This document shows, piece after piece, positions 22,010 to 34,163 of a stretch of 64,000 bases of DNA. Origin of the DNA: Neoceratodus forsteri (lineage: Eukaryota > Chordata > Ceratodontiformes > Ceratodontidae). A program made the position numbers and the translations under genes. Under the pieces are notes generated by a model that was not told where the DNA came from, did no database searches, and saw nothing but the letters and a program-made list of their open reading frames with translations. Position 1 is the stretch's first letter, and the number at the start of each line of letters is the position of its first letter. The DNA lies in assembly GCA_016271365.2 (NCBI GenBank), contig CM028132.1, positions 1,186,977,001 to 1,187,041,000 of the forward strand. Reading direction: 5' to 3'.

Positions 22010-25000
22010 GACTCTTTGTGGTACACATCTAGTTCATGGAGAACACCTTCCAAAAGGCCCAAAGCATGGAACTCTAGCCATTCAGGTACCTAACTGACAG
22101 GAGCAGGGATAGGAGGTCCAAGTGCCCGACCATTCCCACTTGCCTTGATAGCAGCTCTGGCACAGTGGAAGCAACCATAGGGACCTGCTGTTAAAGCTAA
22201 GAAGATAACGGAACCAGACCTGCCAGGGCCAGTCTTGGGCTATCAGGATCAGGTTCAACTTGTTCCTGTGTGCTTTGAGCTTCACCTTGTAAATTAAGGG
22301 AAAGGGAGGAAAGGTGTACAGAAGGCATGAAGTAAGGGCCAGCAGAAGGCATCCCTCCCACAATCAGTGTTTCCATCTGAGGGAGGTGGGCACAGAAGAG
22401 CTTACCTTTTCTGTTCTTCCAGAACGCACAAGATCTAGCAGAGATGTGCCCCACTGGTCTGTCTCTCCACGTTCTGGTGTAAGGACTACTTTGTGTGATG
22501 TCGCACTCACTCTGCCAAGAACATCTGCTAAATGACACTCCTCCTCGGACACATGCAGAGGAGGACAGTGGCACAGGAGGACAGTTAGTTGGCAGATGTT
22601 TTCAGCAGGGTGAGTGAGGCATCACAAAAGTGATCCCTACACCAGGAGAGATGCACCTGCAGCTGCGTACCAGGGACCAGGTGTGGAGCCACTCCTGACA
22701 CAGAGAAACAGAGTGTGTTCTGCCTTGCTATTTCAAATAGAACAGGGTGGCCATATTGTTTGTGACTTGCACCATCTGATCCCAGATCAATGGAGCAAAC
22801 TTAGTTAGTGCCAGATGCACTGGCTAGAGCTCCAGCAGGTTGATGTGTTGGTGGGTCTTGTTCAGTGACCAAACTCATGGACTCTGTGGTCTGCCAAGTA
22901 AGACCCACATCCCACCAGAGACGCATCCATCGTCAATGCGAGAGGTGAATTGGGTAGACAAAAGGAATGTCCTTTGCAAGGTTCTAGAGGCATAGCCAAC
23001 ACTTAATGGTGTCTCACATCGGCTAGTCCAGATGGCCATGGTGCTGATACTAGTGGTGCCCCAGCTCTCAATGGAGGGGGTACATACACCAGTAGGCCTA
23101 ACAAACCATGCTAATCAAGACCACCATGAGTCCAACAGCTGGAGAAATTCCCAGGCAGGGCAAAACTACTCAACCCAAAATGACTGGGCATAGTAGGTAA
23201 GATTCTCTGCTCTATCTGCTGGTAAGCTACAGTAACCCTTGTCTGAAGAGAGTAAGAGTCAAATTCTTCTCTAATGAATAGGATTACCTATCTGGGAACC
23301 AGTTCAGACTTCACTGGATTGACCAGGGGGCCTAAATCCCATAAAGTCTGGTGAGTCAGATCTCTGAGCTGCTCCATGGCCTCCCTGGAGCTGCTTGTGA
23401 TGAGGCAGTCATCCAGGTATGGGTAGACATTAGTGTCTCTGCATCTGAGGAAGACCACCATGATGTAGAGGCAACTGAACATTCTGGGCAATGATGACAG
23501 GCTGAACTGCAACACCTTGAACTGGTACAGCACCCCTCACACACAGAAACGGAGAGAACATCTATGGGATGGATGGGGATGTGAAAGAATGCGTTCTGGA
23601 AGTTCAGGGAACAAAACCAAGCAACTGGCTCCCTAAGCAGTATGTTCTGGTTGAGGGTGACCATGTAATACTTTTGCCCAGGAAAGAACCTGTTCAGTAC
23701 ATGCTTGTCAAGAATGGGACAGGACAGCCCCATCCATTTCGGTACAAAAAGTAGAGACACAAAACCCTGCAAGGCCAGGACATCCAGGACAACACGGATA
23801 GCACTGTGCTCTGAGATCTGAGCATTATCACTCTGCAGTGCGGTCACAGTGTCTTCGAGCTCCATGACCTCCCCTTGCAGCATGGGGTCTAAAAGAAGGG
23901 GGGAGTCTGGAAATTTGGAAACAGACCCGATCCAACCTAAGCCTGTTGGGATGATGCCACTGAATTGAGAGTGACACTGGACTTCTCAGTATGGATGAGA
24001 TGATCCTCCCCCCCCGGGTTTAAAAGGTCAGTTCCCAAGAAGGGCAAATCTATCAGTTCATGCCATATCTTTGGAGTAAAGGTCACGAGACAAACCCAGG
24101 CCCTCCTGCACATGGATATCGCTGTTGCCACTTCACAGACGCATGAACTGTCCAAGTCCAAAGCTGTCTGCAGCTGATGTTTGGACAGTGAATACCCCAG
24201 GTGCCAAAGCTCCTGGGCCCTGGTCTGTCTATCTGCTGGGAACTGACAGATCATATTGGCAAGCTTAACACAGAGCTGGTGGCCAAAATGGGCCATCAGA
24301 CACACATAGCTGGTGTGACAGATCTCAAAGAGGCAACCATGTAAACCTTACATAAAAGGAAGACCTGCATCTTGGACTCCTTGTCTGCATCTCCCTGCAC
24401 CTTCAGTTGCAAAAGGCTGAATCTGTCATGAACCCCTCTGTGGGGGGGGGGGGTCAGAGATCCCGGAGAGCAAGGATCGCATACTCGCCGTCCACACAGT
24501 GTGAAGGGGCCTGGCAGGAAGCTGGCTGTGGAAAGATACTAATCTCTGGGCCTAGGATGGCATAAGTGACTGGAAACACCACCCTGGGTATGGCATCCTG
24601 TTTCACGGTGTGCATCAAGTGGTAGGTCTCCTGTTTCTGGACTTCTTCTAAAAGGACAATCAGGGAAGTAGACACATACCGTAGAAAAGCCCCAAAGAAG
24701 GCTGAGCCGCCAGAGGCGGACCGGTTGCCAGACAGCTCACCCTCAACCTGACACTGGGAGAAGGCCGTGAATGAGTCCTCTGAGTTAGTCACAGTCATGC
24801 CCAAACAAGGGTTAAGGGCAGAAAACTGGGATTGTGGACTCCCTGCTTTGCTGATATGACCACCACTGACAATATTCCGGGCGACCTGATCTCAGGGCAA
24901 GAGGCCTTGGAAGGAGCCCCCTTCCTGTGGAGGGGTAGCTCCATGAAGATTGGCTGTAGAGTGGGGAACCACCAAAGGCAGAACCACTGGCTGCATCTGC

Positions 25001-25900
25001 ACAGGCAACCATGAAAAAGTTAAGGTGACCAGAAATATTATCAGACCCGCTCCAGCCCATTAGGCCAATTGGTGTCACAAGAAATCCTTACAGCATTGAC
25101 GACTGATGCAGTCAATGTCCTTCTGAGGAACAGGATGAGCTAGAAGAATGTCTATTGCAGTGGCATTGACCAGAACAAGACTAAGATCAAGCCCTAGACT
25201 AGAACCTTGATCTCGACCTTGGCTATTGATCCTTGTGTGACCAGGAGTCCAATGGTGGTATGGCAGTATACACCACCTACTGATGCACCTTTGCCACTAC
25301 TGATGGCACAGCTGGCACAACCGGAGGAAGAGACAACCAATGAAGGTCACACTGGGGTAGGGTTGACTGGAGGCATGGTCTGGCCTGTCTTCTCAATGGG
25401 AGATGGCCCCTGCAGCACCAGGGTCTAGCAGAGTAACGAGACCTCATCCTCTTCCAACTCTTAGTGCAGCTGATCAAAAAAATCACCATGGTTGAAGCCA
25501 ACTGCTCCATCGGGGCACCACTTAAGTGTCAATCGACCTCTCTTATTAGTACCAGCTCAACTTGGGTCAACTGGTTTGGGGAACTTAAGGATAGAAAGGA
25601 GCAGGAACTTTTTCATGATCAACAGCGATGGTGCTTCTTGTGATGCTTCTTCTAATAAGGTAGGCTTTTTCTGAATGTCTGTATTGAAAGAAAAAATCCC
25701 CAAACTCCGAGCTATCCTGAAACAGGGTAGCTCCATGACTGACCCCATCGAGACAAAGGCAAAGACCACCTCTTCTTCCATGGCCCGATGCTGGGCAGTT
25801 GAACCAGCAGCCACAGAAGCCTACCTTTGAATGAACCCTGTGATCATTGATGGATGAAAGAGGCATCCCCTGACAACACAGTTTCCCACGTGGTCAGGAC
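22010..25900 (-). mobile_element. Degraded DIRS element (older copy B)
   Basis: Minus-strand order: gag (about 25870-23800; SLSKHQLQTALDLDSSC near 24190 and LPFLGTDLLNPGG near 24030), RT (23760-23290; FFPGQKYYMVTLNQNIL, LNFQNAFFHIPIHP, YPYLDDCL), RNase H and downstream region (about 23270-22080) and the first part of the recombinase region (22080-22010), where it is truncated. The Y-L-D-D box survives, but frames are broken throughout. It is more diverged from the two complete copies than they are from each other. Its left ITR is not recognisable near 25.9-26.1 kb. Confidence 0.75.
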
Positions 25901-26119
25901 CTAGGCAGCAGACCATGTGTCATGGCCACCTGTGACAGACATTATCTGCCTGAAATGAACACATCGTTAACACCCCAGAACTGGGGTCTAGTTAGTCAGA
26001 AACTGTATTATACTACATATTAGAGGCCAGCCCAATGACCTAATGCTGAGCATTTCTGCCCACCTTGCAAGTGGTCTGAAGTTGTGTCCTGAGATCAGAA
26101 TCTCAGTAGGGGCCAGCAT

Positions 26120-26385
26120 GCAGTCTTGGCATAGTCCACATGGATGCACCGTACCTTTGGGATGGCTTACCATAGTCCACATATATACGCTGTATGTTAG
26201 GGGAAGGCTTAACTTAGTCCACATGGATGTGCAGTACATTTGTGAGGCTTGTAGTCCACATGGATGTGCAGTACATCTGTAAGGCTTGACGCAGTACTAG
26301 TAGATATGCAGTACTTTGGGAAGGCCTGACACGTCTACATAGACATGCGGCAGCTTTGGGGAGGCTTGCTGTAGTCTCCATGGTC
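26120..26385. repeat. Minisatellite of ~42-bp units, block 1
   Basis: Units begin TAGTCCACATGGAT and end with a CTTTGGGGAGGCTTG-like phrase; TAGTCCACA occurs near 26132, 26173, 26215 and 26252. Spacing is 37-42 bp. The same unit forms the blocks at 30.4 and 31.5 kb. The ORFs seen across the blocks are translations of the repeat. Confidence 0.75.
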
Positions 26386-27656
26386 AACTTTTCTTTTTTT
26401 TAAACTTACAGCGGCTGCTTGATGTCCTTTGTACATGCATCATGACCATATGGTGTCCACTGGCACATATGCCACAGTTCTCTTCCTTGTTATTTATTAC
26501 TAAGTAAATCTCAATGAGTACATGATGTTTATCCCTTAGAGTTTATCTGCCTCTGTAGCTTACTCCCTACTTCAAGTCATAAAGCTCTGTTGTGACATCA
26601 CAATCTGTTGCCATGGGAGCAAATGTGATGTTCACAAGCAGGGCATTATGGACTCGGGTAGGAAGAAAGCAACAGGAATTGATGAACTCTTCAGGAGCAA
26701 AGACCCTGTTTTCATGCAAATTACCTCAGTAATAAATAATGGGGAGGAAGAATACAAAACTAATGTGAAATACAAGTTGCCCTGTATCTAAATATTATGT
26801 TTTGTTAAAGTTCTCCTAAAGGCATCAGCTGCTCTTTGAGAATCCCCATAATATTTGTACTGTTTGGTGTCTGTGACTGGTGTCCGCACAAAAAGTCACT
26901 GTGCAGCATATCTGTTTTGCCCCCCTTCCCTCTCCCATTCCTGGCAGTCATATCTTTGCTTTCCACCATCTTCACACTGCTCCCCTGAATCAGCGTGATT
27001 GACCTTTGCTCCCTTCTCCAGGTCGTGTCCTCTTCTCACGGATGTACGAACATCACCACTGGGATCTGCTTTGGAGTTCTGATGTACTATGGGATTCCCA
27101 TAGTACCATCACTGTGGGCAGCTCCAGTTTGCAGCATAAAAGCAGCTGTTTCTACTGCAGGAGCCCCTTTTCTAATCGTGGAGCTCTTTGTGATCCACTT
27201 CGTGTCCTCCTCTTTGTACCCTCAATATGTGCACTGCAGGGACCAGTGAGTTAGCAAACGCCACAGAGAACAATAATTTTTTGCAATATTACAGCTGCCT
27301 GGGTGAAAAACAAAATCCAAATTCAGCCAATGATCTCCTAAGAAGAACTTCGTCCTATAAGAAAATTTGTAATGGATTTTACAAGAGAACACTCAGCGCA
27401 CTTGGTGTCTCCTGTGTGCTCATCGCAAATCAACGTATGCCATTTCATGACATGACATGCCGTTTATAGATTACGGGCTCATTAAATTTGTCAGGATACA
27501 GAATGATACTTAGTATTTGGCATGAAGGCTGTAAATTTGGGGGGCCACAACGTTAAGGATTCTGTGCAGTAAAATTTAGACTACCTTACTTTACGGAAGA
27601 AATGTCAATTATATTTACTGCTGAAAGTTTATTTTATCCCTATAAATGTATACCAC
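26386..27656. other. No recognised feature
   Basis: This stretch of about 1.27 kb has only short frames. A small perfect palindrome (TACTATGGGATTCCCATAGTA, 27086-27106, is readable on both strands) is the only structure I noted. There is no conserved domain, repeat family or RNA gene that I can support. It may be decayed repeat or unique intergenic DNA. Confidence 0.5.
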
Positions 27657-27675
27657 TTTTTTTTTTTTTTTTTTT
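27657..27675. repeat. Poly(T) tract
   Basis: A run of 19 T followed by AAAGG, just upstream of the second L2-like LINE fragment. It could be the tail of a minus-strand insertion, but no body is recognisable. Confidence 0.7.
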
Positions 27676-27739
27676 AAAGGTTTGCCATGCCATTTTATCA
27701 ATATTATTGTTACTGTGTTTGGAAGACTAGGGCCCCTAA

Positions 27740-30262
27740 ACCACCCCCCAGAGAAATTATTTTCAGAGATTTTTCAAAATGGATAAGAGAGCCCTAATGT
27801 TTGAGCTACGAAACAAGGACTGGGCACCTCTATATAATACTTGTATTACGGAACGTGCTGCTCAACATCTCCTTACCATGCTTTTGAACCCTCAAGACAA
27901 ATATATCCCAGTAAAAAGGCACCGTATCAGGGGATCTGCTACCCACTGGTTAAATTCCTCACTCCTGTCCTCTCTCAAAAAGAAGGATAAAGCCTAGAAC
28001 AAAGCTAAGCTAACCCAGTCCCCATCGGATTGGGCAGAGTACAGAAGACTCCGAAACCTATGTAAGGTTTCCATCAGATCTGCTAAGGGCAATTACTACT
28101 GTCAGCTCCTTAGTACCTCTGTCAGTGACTCTCGTGGTTTTTAGGAGTCATGTTAACACCATCATGGGGACAAACAAGTGCAATACCATCTCTGATATGG
28201 TCATGGATGGTTGTAATTGCAATAACTTGCTCACCATCGCTGAGGTTCTTACCTCCAGATTCACTGACCTCTCCTCCTATACTGTACCTCCTGGGCCTTT
28301 ACCTATCACTCTGCAGGATAACACTAAACCTTCCAACCCATCTTTCACCCTTCGCCCAGTCTCAGACTGAAATCTTACACTTAAGTCCATCTCTCCTGCT
28401 GGATCGGCAGGGGCAGATGGACTCTTACCAAAATTCCTAAGAACCATTGCACTGTCTATAGGCTCTCCAGTGACTTGACTTTTCAACCTGTCTCTTCTTA
28501 CAGGACATGTCCCTTCCCTCTGGAAGTTGCTTGAGTTGTACCGGTCCACAAAAAGGAGGACACCACTAACCTGGATAACTACCTCCATATTGCCGTCCTC
28601 TCTGAAATACTGGAGAAAATTGTTGCTACCCAGGTCTATGCTTACCTCTACTTCAAACTCCTCACCCCGACCAACATGGTTTCCGATGTGGGCAGAGTAC
28701 ATCCACTGCTCTCATACAGTTTACAAATGATGTCAGACTCGCTATGGACAAAGGCTCTCTGACTGGGGCTACTTTTGTTGATCTTACAAAAGCATTTGAT
28801 TTAGTTGATCATCCGCTACTCCTATCAAAGTTGTCATCCCTAGGCTTCTCTACCTCCATCATCGCCTGGTTCCAAAATTATCTTTCGAAGTGTCAACAAT
28901 TTGTACAGATCAGAGATGCTAAGTCCCCTCTTACTACTACTTGGATCGGAGTGCCCTAGGGTTCGATTCTTGGTCCTCTCCTGTTTACGGTCTTCATAAA
29001 CGACATCCCACCGCTCACTGGTGCTTGCTCAGGTCTGCTATATGCCGATGATCTTGTTCTTTACTCATCCTCCTCAAACCTCTCAGATATCAACCTGAAT
29101 CTCAATAGTAACTTCAGTACCTTTCAGAGATGGCTATTGAAAAACAAGCTTGTCTTAAATAAAAAAAAAAACAGTGACTATGCTCTTCGGTTCAGGTTCA
29201 AAAATTCGGTCCTGCACCCAGCCATTAAGTATCAGAGTGTTTGATGGCTCTCCCCTTAACACAGTTACCTCGTTCAAATACCTAGGAGTAACTCTTGATC
29301 CCACCTTGGATTTTGACCTGCACCTAGCCTCAGTCATTAAATCCATCAATATTCAACTTGGGCTGGCATATAAGGTGAAACATAGCTTAACATCCACAGC
29401 AAGGATGGCCACTGCACAGGGAATCCTGAGACCCAAATTGGCATATGGGTTAACAGCCTTTCAGGCAACTACTGGAGGGCTCCTCCGAAAGTGGGACATC
29501 TGCTACAACAGCATTTGCCGTTTTGCTCCGTCTTTACCCAGACTTACTCACTGATGCGCACTATACTCCAGTCTGGGATGAATTACCCCCTCAGCCTTCC
29601 GTCAGTTTACTTCCTACTGTTTTATAAAGAATATAATCTCCTCCCAGATACCTGACAAATTAGCTCTACTGATCAAACCTGTGACCTCTTCCTACCCACT
29701 GACATCAGCTGACAAATCCCTTCTTGTCAAACCAAGATGTAAAACCAAAATGGAGGAGAATGCTTTCTCTAGCTGGACCCCTAAACTATGGAACTCCCTT
29801 CCACCGAGTCTTAGAATCTCCCCTTTCTCAAGTAGCTTCAAACAGGAGCTTCATATGGCTCTTCTAAGCTCTGAATCCTGCTCCTGTTCTCTATCCACCG
29901 ACTCCTGTACTGGTTTCCTCCTAGCTGCCTACCGGCTCCAACCTCTACTACTCTCAAACCTGCCTGAAAATCTTGCTATTTCCTCTCTTCTAGCACATAT
30001 TCACTACTTAAATGACTTATGACTGTTAGTTATTTGCACTTTTATTCCTGTTTTGTTACTACATATAGATTCCTGCAAATGTACCGTCATTGCAGAAAAA
30101 TTTGTATAAGTGTACTATGTCTGACTTCTGCTTGTTCCCATTATGTTTTCTTGTATCTACTATTGTTTACTTTGTTGTAATCTCCCAGGTCGTACCTGAA
30201 AATAGGCCACTATGCTGTCTAGTGTACCTACCCGGTTAACAAAAACTAAAATAAAAAAAAAT
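27740..30262 (+). mobile_element. L2-like LINE, 5'-truncated (second family)
   Basis: It begins in the post-endonuclease connector (27779-27997) and continues through a broken RT and C-terminus to the 3' end, CGGTTAACAAAAACTAAAAT and an A-rich tail near 30262. The 3' UTR differs from the L2-like element at 5.2-10.4 kb, so it is a distinct family. Reverse-complemented 3' ends of this same family occur at 32173 and 39545. It lies between minisatellite blocks 1 and 2. Confidence 0.8.
27779..29990 (+). pseudogene. L2-like ORF2 remnant: RT and C-terminus
   Basis: Readable parts are the connector (27779-27997), the fingers (28125-28730, several frames), the palm (28744-28959; FVDLTKAFDLVDH, then GVP followed by a TAG stop at about 28958), SILGPLLFTVFINDIP and LLYADDLVLYSSS (about 28965-29070), FKYLGVTLDPTLDF (29270-29310) and a C-terminal block with FSSWTPKLWNSLPPSLR (29760-29815). 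The catalytic Y-A-D-D box is intact, but the stop inside P-Q-G-S, an A-run frameshift near 29161-29171 and others make it a pseudogene. Confidence 0.85.
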
Positions 30263-30424
30263 ACCTGTTTGTTCTGCCATCATAAATTTGTTTTTTTTAT
30301 CCCTACATGTGATAAGCTTCAAAACAATATAAAATAAGTGGGCAGACACCTTTTACTGAACTACCACCGGCTATGGAACAGTTTGACTACACTGATACCT
30401 CCTTTTCATAAACATACCCATATG

Positions 30425-30823
30425 CAGTATCATTGGGGAGGCTTGCTGTAGTCCACATGGATACACAGGTATGGCAGAGCACAGTCCACATGGATATGCA
30501 GTACATTCGGGGAGGACTGATGCAGTCCACATGGATACAGAGTACCTTTGGGGAGGCTTGTTGTAGCACATGAATGTGCAGTAGCTTTGAGGAGGCTTGG
30601 CATAATCTATAGAGACACACTGTACCTTTGGGAAGGTTTGGTGTAATCTACATGAATATTCAGTACCTTTTGGGAGGGTTGGGGTAATCCACATGTATAC
30701 TGTGTACCTTTGGGGAGGCTCAAAGTAGGTCATATGCATATGCAGTACCTTAGGGGAGGCTCAGCGTAGGTCACATGCATATGCAGTACCTTTGGGGAGG
30801 CCTGGCATCGACCAGATGGATAT
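30425..30823. repeat. Minisatellite of ~42-bp units, block 2
   Basis: The unit is as in block 1 (for example CAGTCCACATGGATATGCAG then TACCTTTGGGGAGGCT). About nine diverged units are present. It is separated from block 3 by an insertion at 30824-31498, flanked by GGATAT on both sides. Confidence 0.8.
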
Positions 30824-31498
30824 TTATTTATTTATTGAAATGTTTCACCAGGAAGGCACAATGAGCAACAAGTCGCTCGCCTCCTGGTGCGGCCTGAGGG
30901 TGGTAAGGGGTACAATAGGAGTGAGACATTAAACATACAAGTTACAAGATCAACATTACAGGGTTTTAAATAACTGATTAGCAGTTTTTTTTCTTGGGAC
31001 GATACTAACTGTACAGAAAGTATTTATATAGATTTTCTGGAAGTGCTGTGTTTGTTAAACACAGTGAGGCAAGAGCCATGCATTTTCACAAAGTTTTAGC
31101 ACTATTATGAGCAAAACGCTAATCAATTTTTAGAGTTAAATAAAACCCTGCATTAACATACAGTTGTTAGGCAGGTGTTACAAGCATTGTTACAACAGTG
31201 TTGTGCATAATAGGTAGAAAGAGTGGACAATAATAAGTGCCAGGTTAATAAGTAAACAAGTGCTTACGTGAAGGAAAACAAGAGGAAATGGTGAGGTGGG
31301 AGAGGGGGAAGAGTCATGCCCATGGAGACCTCAGGATGTGAGGAACCCTGCAAGGGGACTGGGGGGACCAGAGAGAAGGGGATAGGCAGTATCACAAAGA
31401 GACCCCTTCAGGATGTGGGGAAACCTGCATGTGGGCTATGGGGCTAGACAGAAAGGGGGATAAGACTGTAGGGATTTAAAGAGGGAGGAGAAAGAGAA
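30824..31498 (-). mobile_element. Unclassified retroposon-like insertion in the minisatellite
   Basis: GGATAT at 30818-30823 is repeated at 31499-31504, consistent with a 6-bp target-site duplication. The left edge is a TTTA-repeat (TATTTATTTATTTATT), which reads as a 3' tail on the minus strand, followed by GTTTCACCAGGAAGGCACAA. A LINE 3' end is likely. No coding region is recognised. Confidence 0.45.
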
Positions 31499-31960
31499 GG
31501 ATATGCAGTATCTATGGGAAGGGTTGGGGTATTGCACGTGGATATGCAGCATCTATGGGGAGGGTTGGGGTATTGCACATGGATAGCAGTACCTTTAGGG
31601 ATGGCTGAGGTAATCCACATGCATACACAGTACCTTTGGGGGGGGTTACACTTAGGTCACATGGATACGCAGCACCTTTGGGGAGGGTTGGGGTAAATCC
31701 ACATGGATTCACAGTACCTTTGGAGAGGCTCGGCCTAGGTCACATGGATACGCAATGCCTTTGGGGAGGCTTGGCATTGACATTATGGATATGCAGTACC
31801 TTTGAGAAGGCTTTGCATAGTCTACATGGATGCACAGTACCTTTAGGGAGTCTTGGCATGGTCCACATAGATGGGCAGTACACTTCTTTGAAAGGCTAGT
31901 GTAGTCCACATGTATACCCAGTACCATTGGGGAGTGTTGGTGACCTCTACTGCCACACAG
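31499..31960. repeat. Minisatellite of ~42-bp units, block 3
   Basis: About ten units, for example CACATGGATACGCAGCACC, TTTGGGGAGGGTTGGGGTA and CACATGGATTCACAGTACC. It continues block 2. From 31960 to 32172 there is AT-rich DNA without a recognised feature. Confidence 0.8.
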
Positions 31961-32172
31961 CTATTTCCAGATGGATCAGGGGGACAAGGAGCCATGGCGT
32001 AGATCCTACTTTAAATATCAACAGAAATACAAACTGTACTTTGTTGTATTTATAAAAAAAATAAAGTATTTTTATTTTTAAAAAATTGGGGTGTGACACT
32101 AAGTTGTGTTTTGTCACTGCGGTCTCTGCCTCAAGTTCACAGAGCTTGCAACATTCTGTAATTAACAGAATA

Positions 32173-32260
32173 ATTTATTAGTTTTTGTTTACAAGGTAAG
32201 GTACACTAAACAAGTCAATGCCTATTTTCAAATACAACCCAGGAGAACACATTAGGCAAT
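32173..32260 (-). mobile_element. L2-like LINE 3' end (same family as 27.7-30.3 kb)
   Basis: TTATTAGTTTTTGTTTACAA, then GGTAAGGTACACTAAACAAG and CCTATTTTCAAATACAACCC, is the reverse complement of the 30.17-30.26 kb LINE end. How far it extends beyond 32260 is unclear, and the following 300 bases hold nothing else I recognise. Confidence 0.55.
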
Positions 32261-32396
32261 AAAAAAGCACAAGAAGAATATATGATAAAGTTAGCAGCCA
32301 TTGTAGAACAAGAATGGACTAAAATGCAAAAGCATACAATCAAGTTACATCAATGGATATAAAACCATCAACAGTAGTGAATATACAAAAGCACAT

Positions 32397-32420
32397 AGGA
32401 GGAGGAGGAGGAGGAGGAAG
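32397..32420. repeat. (GGA)n microsatellite
   Basis: About eight consecutive GGA units. Confidence 0.9.
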
Positions 32421-32584
32421 AACAGATACATAATTTAGCCCAAACCAGATACTGATACAAGAAGCAGGAAAACCAGGTGGCTAATCTACGCAGTGCCTGG
32501 CTGACAAATTCAACAAATGCCTATGCAGGGCAGCTTTACATAGCCCATGTGAGGGGAGACTGCACATTTTAAGGGGAAGGGAAT

Positions 32585-32856
32585 ATTATCTTCACTATTT
32601 ATTCACACTTATGGGTCTAGGGCTGGAGGCACTAGAACCCCGCAGAAACAAAGTCTTTTGCAGCCTAGGGGACCGACATCAGTTGCGGTGCCACCCATAA
32701 GGCAGTGCAGTGACATCACACTCATGGGTTGGCCAGTACCAATGCCGGTCCCTTTCCTTCCTTAGTTCTGTTAGCCAGGAGAGAAAGTAGTGGGACAGAA
32801 GAGACGGAAAGAGGGGACTATAGACTCCTAACCTAATGGGATAGGAAAAGCATACA
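32585..32856 (-). repeat. Possible DIRS terminal-repeat remnant
   Basis: ATTATCTTCACTATTTATTC followed by ACACTTATGGGTC closely resembles the DIRS junction repeat at 38.13-38.24 kb (TTTATTCACACTTATGGGTC). Downstream GC-rich sequence has the character of the 60.9-61.1 kb terminus. It would be the outer end of a decayed element of that family, later disrupted by the TIR element that follows. Confidence 0.35.
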
Positions 32857-34163
32857 GGCCCAGATATTCAAAAGGGTTGCTCATGCGCAAGTCCTACATT
32901 GCGCCACTCTGCGATATTCAGCAGGAGGCAGTTGCGCCACTGAAAACAGGCTGAGCAACAGCGCAATGCAAATGAATGCATGCTCAACATGAGGGGGAGG
33001 AACCATGCATAAACTGCACAACCCGATATTCAGTCGGGCTGTACAGAGTTGTGCAGGCGCAACCCCCAACCTGCGCCTGCACAACTTTGAGCCAAAAAAA
33101 AAGGATCAAGTTGAGGGCCACCCACAGGTGAGCTGCTGTATTGCAGGGCGCAACACAGCAGCTGCCACCCCTAGCTGGCCCCACTCGTCCCTGTGCCCCA
33201 CCAGCCCGATCGCGGGCATAAAGTAACTATGCCCCCCACACATCTCCCACAGCCCGATCATCATTCACAAATCTGGACTGTCATATGCGGTATGGGCTGC
33301 AGCCCATTGGCTGTAACTCTGCACCAATGGGCGTGCAGCCCTGAACAGTCGTGAGCGGCGGTGGTGGGATGCTGCGCCCGCCGGCTGCGGGGGGCGCGGG
33401 TGGAGGGGCCTCGTGGGTGGGTGGGGGACACTAGACACCAGGGAGATGTTTGGGGGTTGTAACTTGACATTCTGCCGCGATCGGGCTTTACGGTCCACTG
33501 GACCACCAGGGAGATATTCGGGTTGGGGGGTTTATATTCTGCTTACGATCGGGCGCAGAGTTGATACCGTTCTGCCCAGCGATCGGGCTTCGGGAGATAT
33601 GTGGGTGGGGGCATGTTACTGTATGCCCGCGATCGGGCTGTGGGAGATGTGTGGGCGGGGCATGTTACTGTATGCCCGCGATCGGGCTTCGGGATCTGTG
33701 TGTGTGGGGGAATGTAGACACAGAGATACTGCCCGCGATCGGGCTGCAGGGTGCGTCGGTCCCCGATGGCTGCTGCCTGGCAGGGCGGCCAGGCGCAAGT
33801 CCTCGGGGATCGGCGCACCTACATGCTAATGGCATGCAAATGGGGCCATAAATAGATGCAAATGGCCCCCCCCGCGCCTTGCATAAATTATGGCCCCATT
33901 TGCATGTCACCTTTTGAATATCGGAAATTTGCGCATGGCGTAATGGTACTTGCGCCACCGCAAGTTTAATGCTCAACTCTGGCAACTTGTGGTGGGCCAA
34001 GTTCCACTGCGCCATCTTGAAAGTGCTGTGGCTGGGGTGATATTCAAGGAGTTGCTCAATAGCGCAACTCCTTTGAATATCACCCCGGCTACACCCCTGC
34101 GCAACTATTTTGAGCAGCGCAGGGGCTTGCGCCTCAGAATGGCGCAGTTTGAATATCTGGGCC
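32857..34163. mobile_element. TIR DNA transposon-like element, non-coding, 1.3 kb
   Basis: The ends GGCCCAGATATTCAAA and TTTGAATATCTGGGCC are exact inverted repeats. ACA flanks both sides, possibly a 3-bp target duplication. GATATTCA/TGAATATC motifs recur subterminally (32911, 33022, 33915, 34050, 34070), and GAGTTGCTCAATAGCGCAACTC near 34050 is itself a hairpin. The interior is GC-rich with tandem CCCGCGATCGGGCT units. No transposase is present, so it is non-autonomous; GGCCC...-type termini with a 3-bp duplication suggest but do not prove a Harbinger-like origin. Confidence 0.75.
33475..33750. repeat. Tandem CGATCGGGC-containing units inside the TIR element
   Basis: CGATCGGGCT recurs at about 33478, 33548, 33580, 33629, 33679 and 33738, with intervening GGGAGATNTGTGGG and GCATGTTACTGTATGCC phrases. 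Units are 50-70 bp. An inverted copy (CCCGATCGCGGGCATAAAGT) lies near 33206, so the interior can also fold back. Confidence 0.75.

Noticed and set aside
26990..27250. Hydrophobic plus-strand frame (84 codons) as a membrane protein exon
   Set aside because: Short, no conserved motif, and its palindromic middle suggests non-coding DNA; no supporting neighbour.
30371..31927. Antisense frames of 60-122 codons with repeated Pro-Lys-Gly and Met-Trp motifs
   Set aside because: They are direct translations of the ~42-bp minisatellite, not a repeat protein.
32398..32420. Direct short repeats as a CRISPR-like array
   Set aside because: Simple GGA microsatellite; no spacers and the context is vertebrate.
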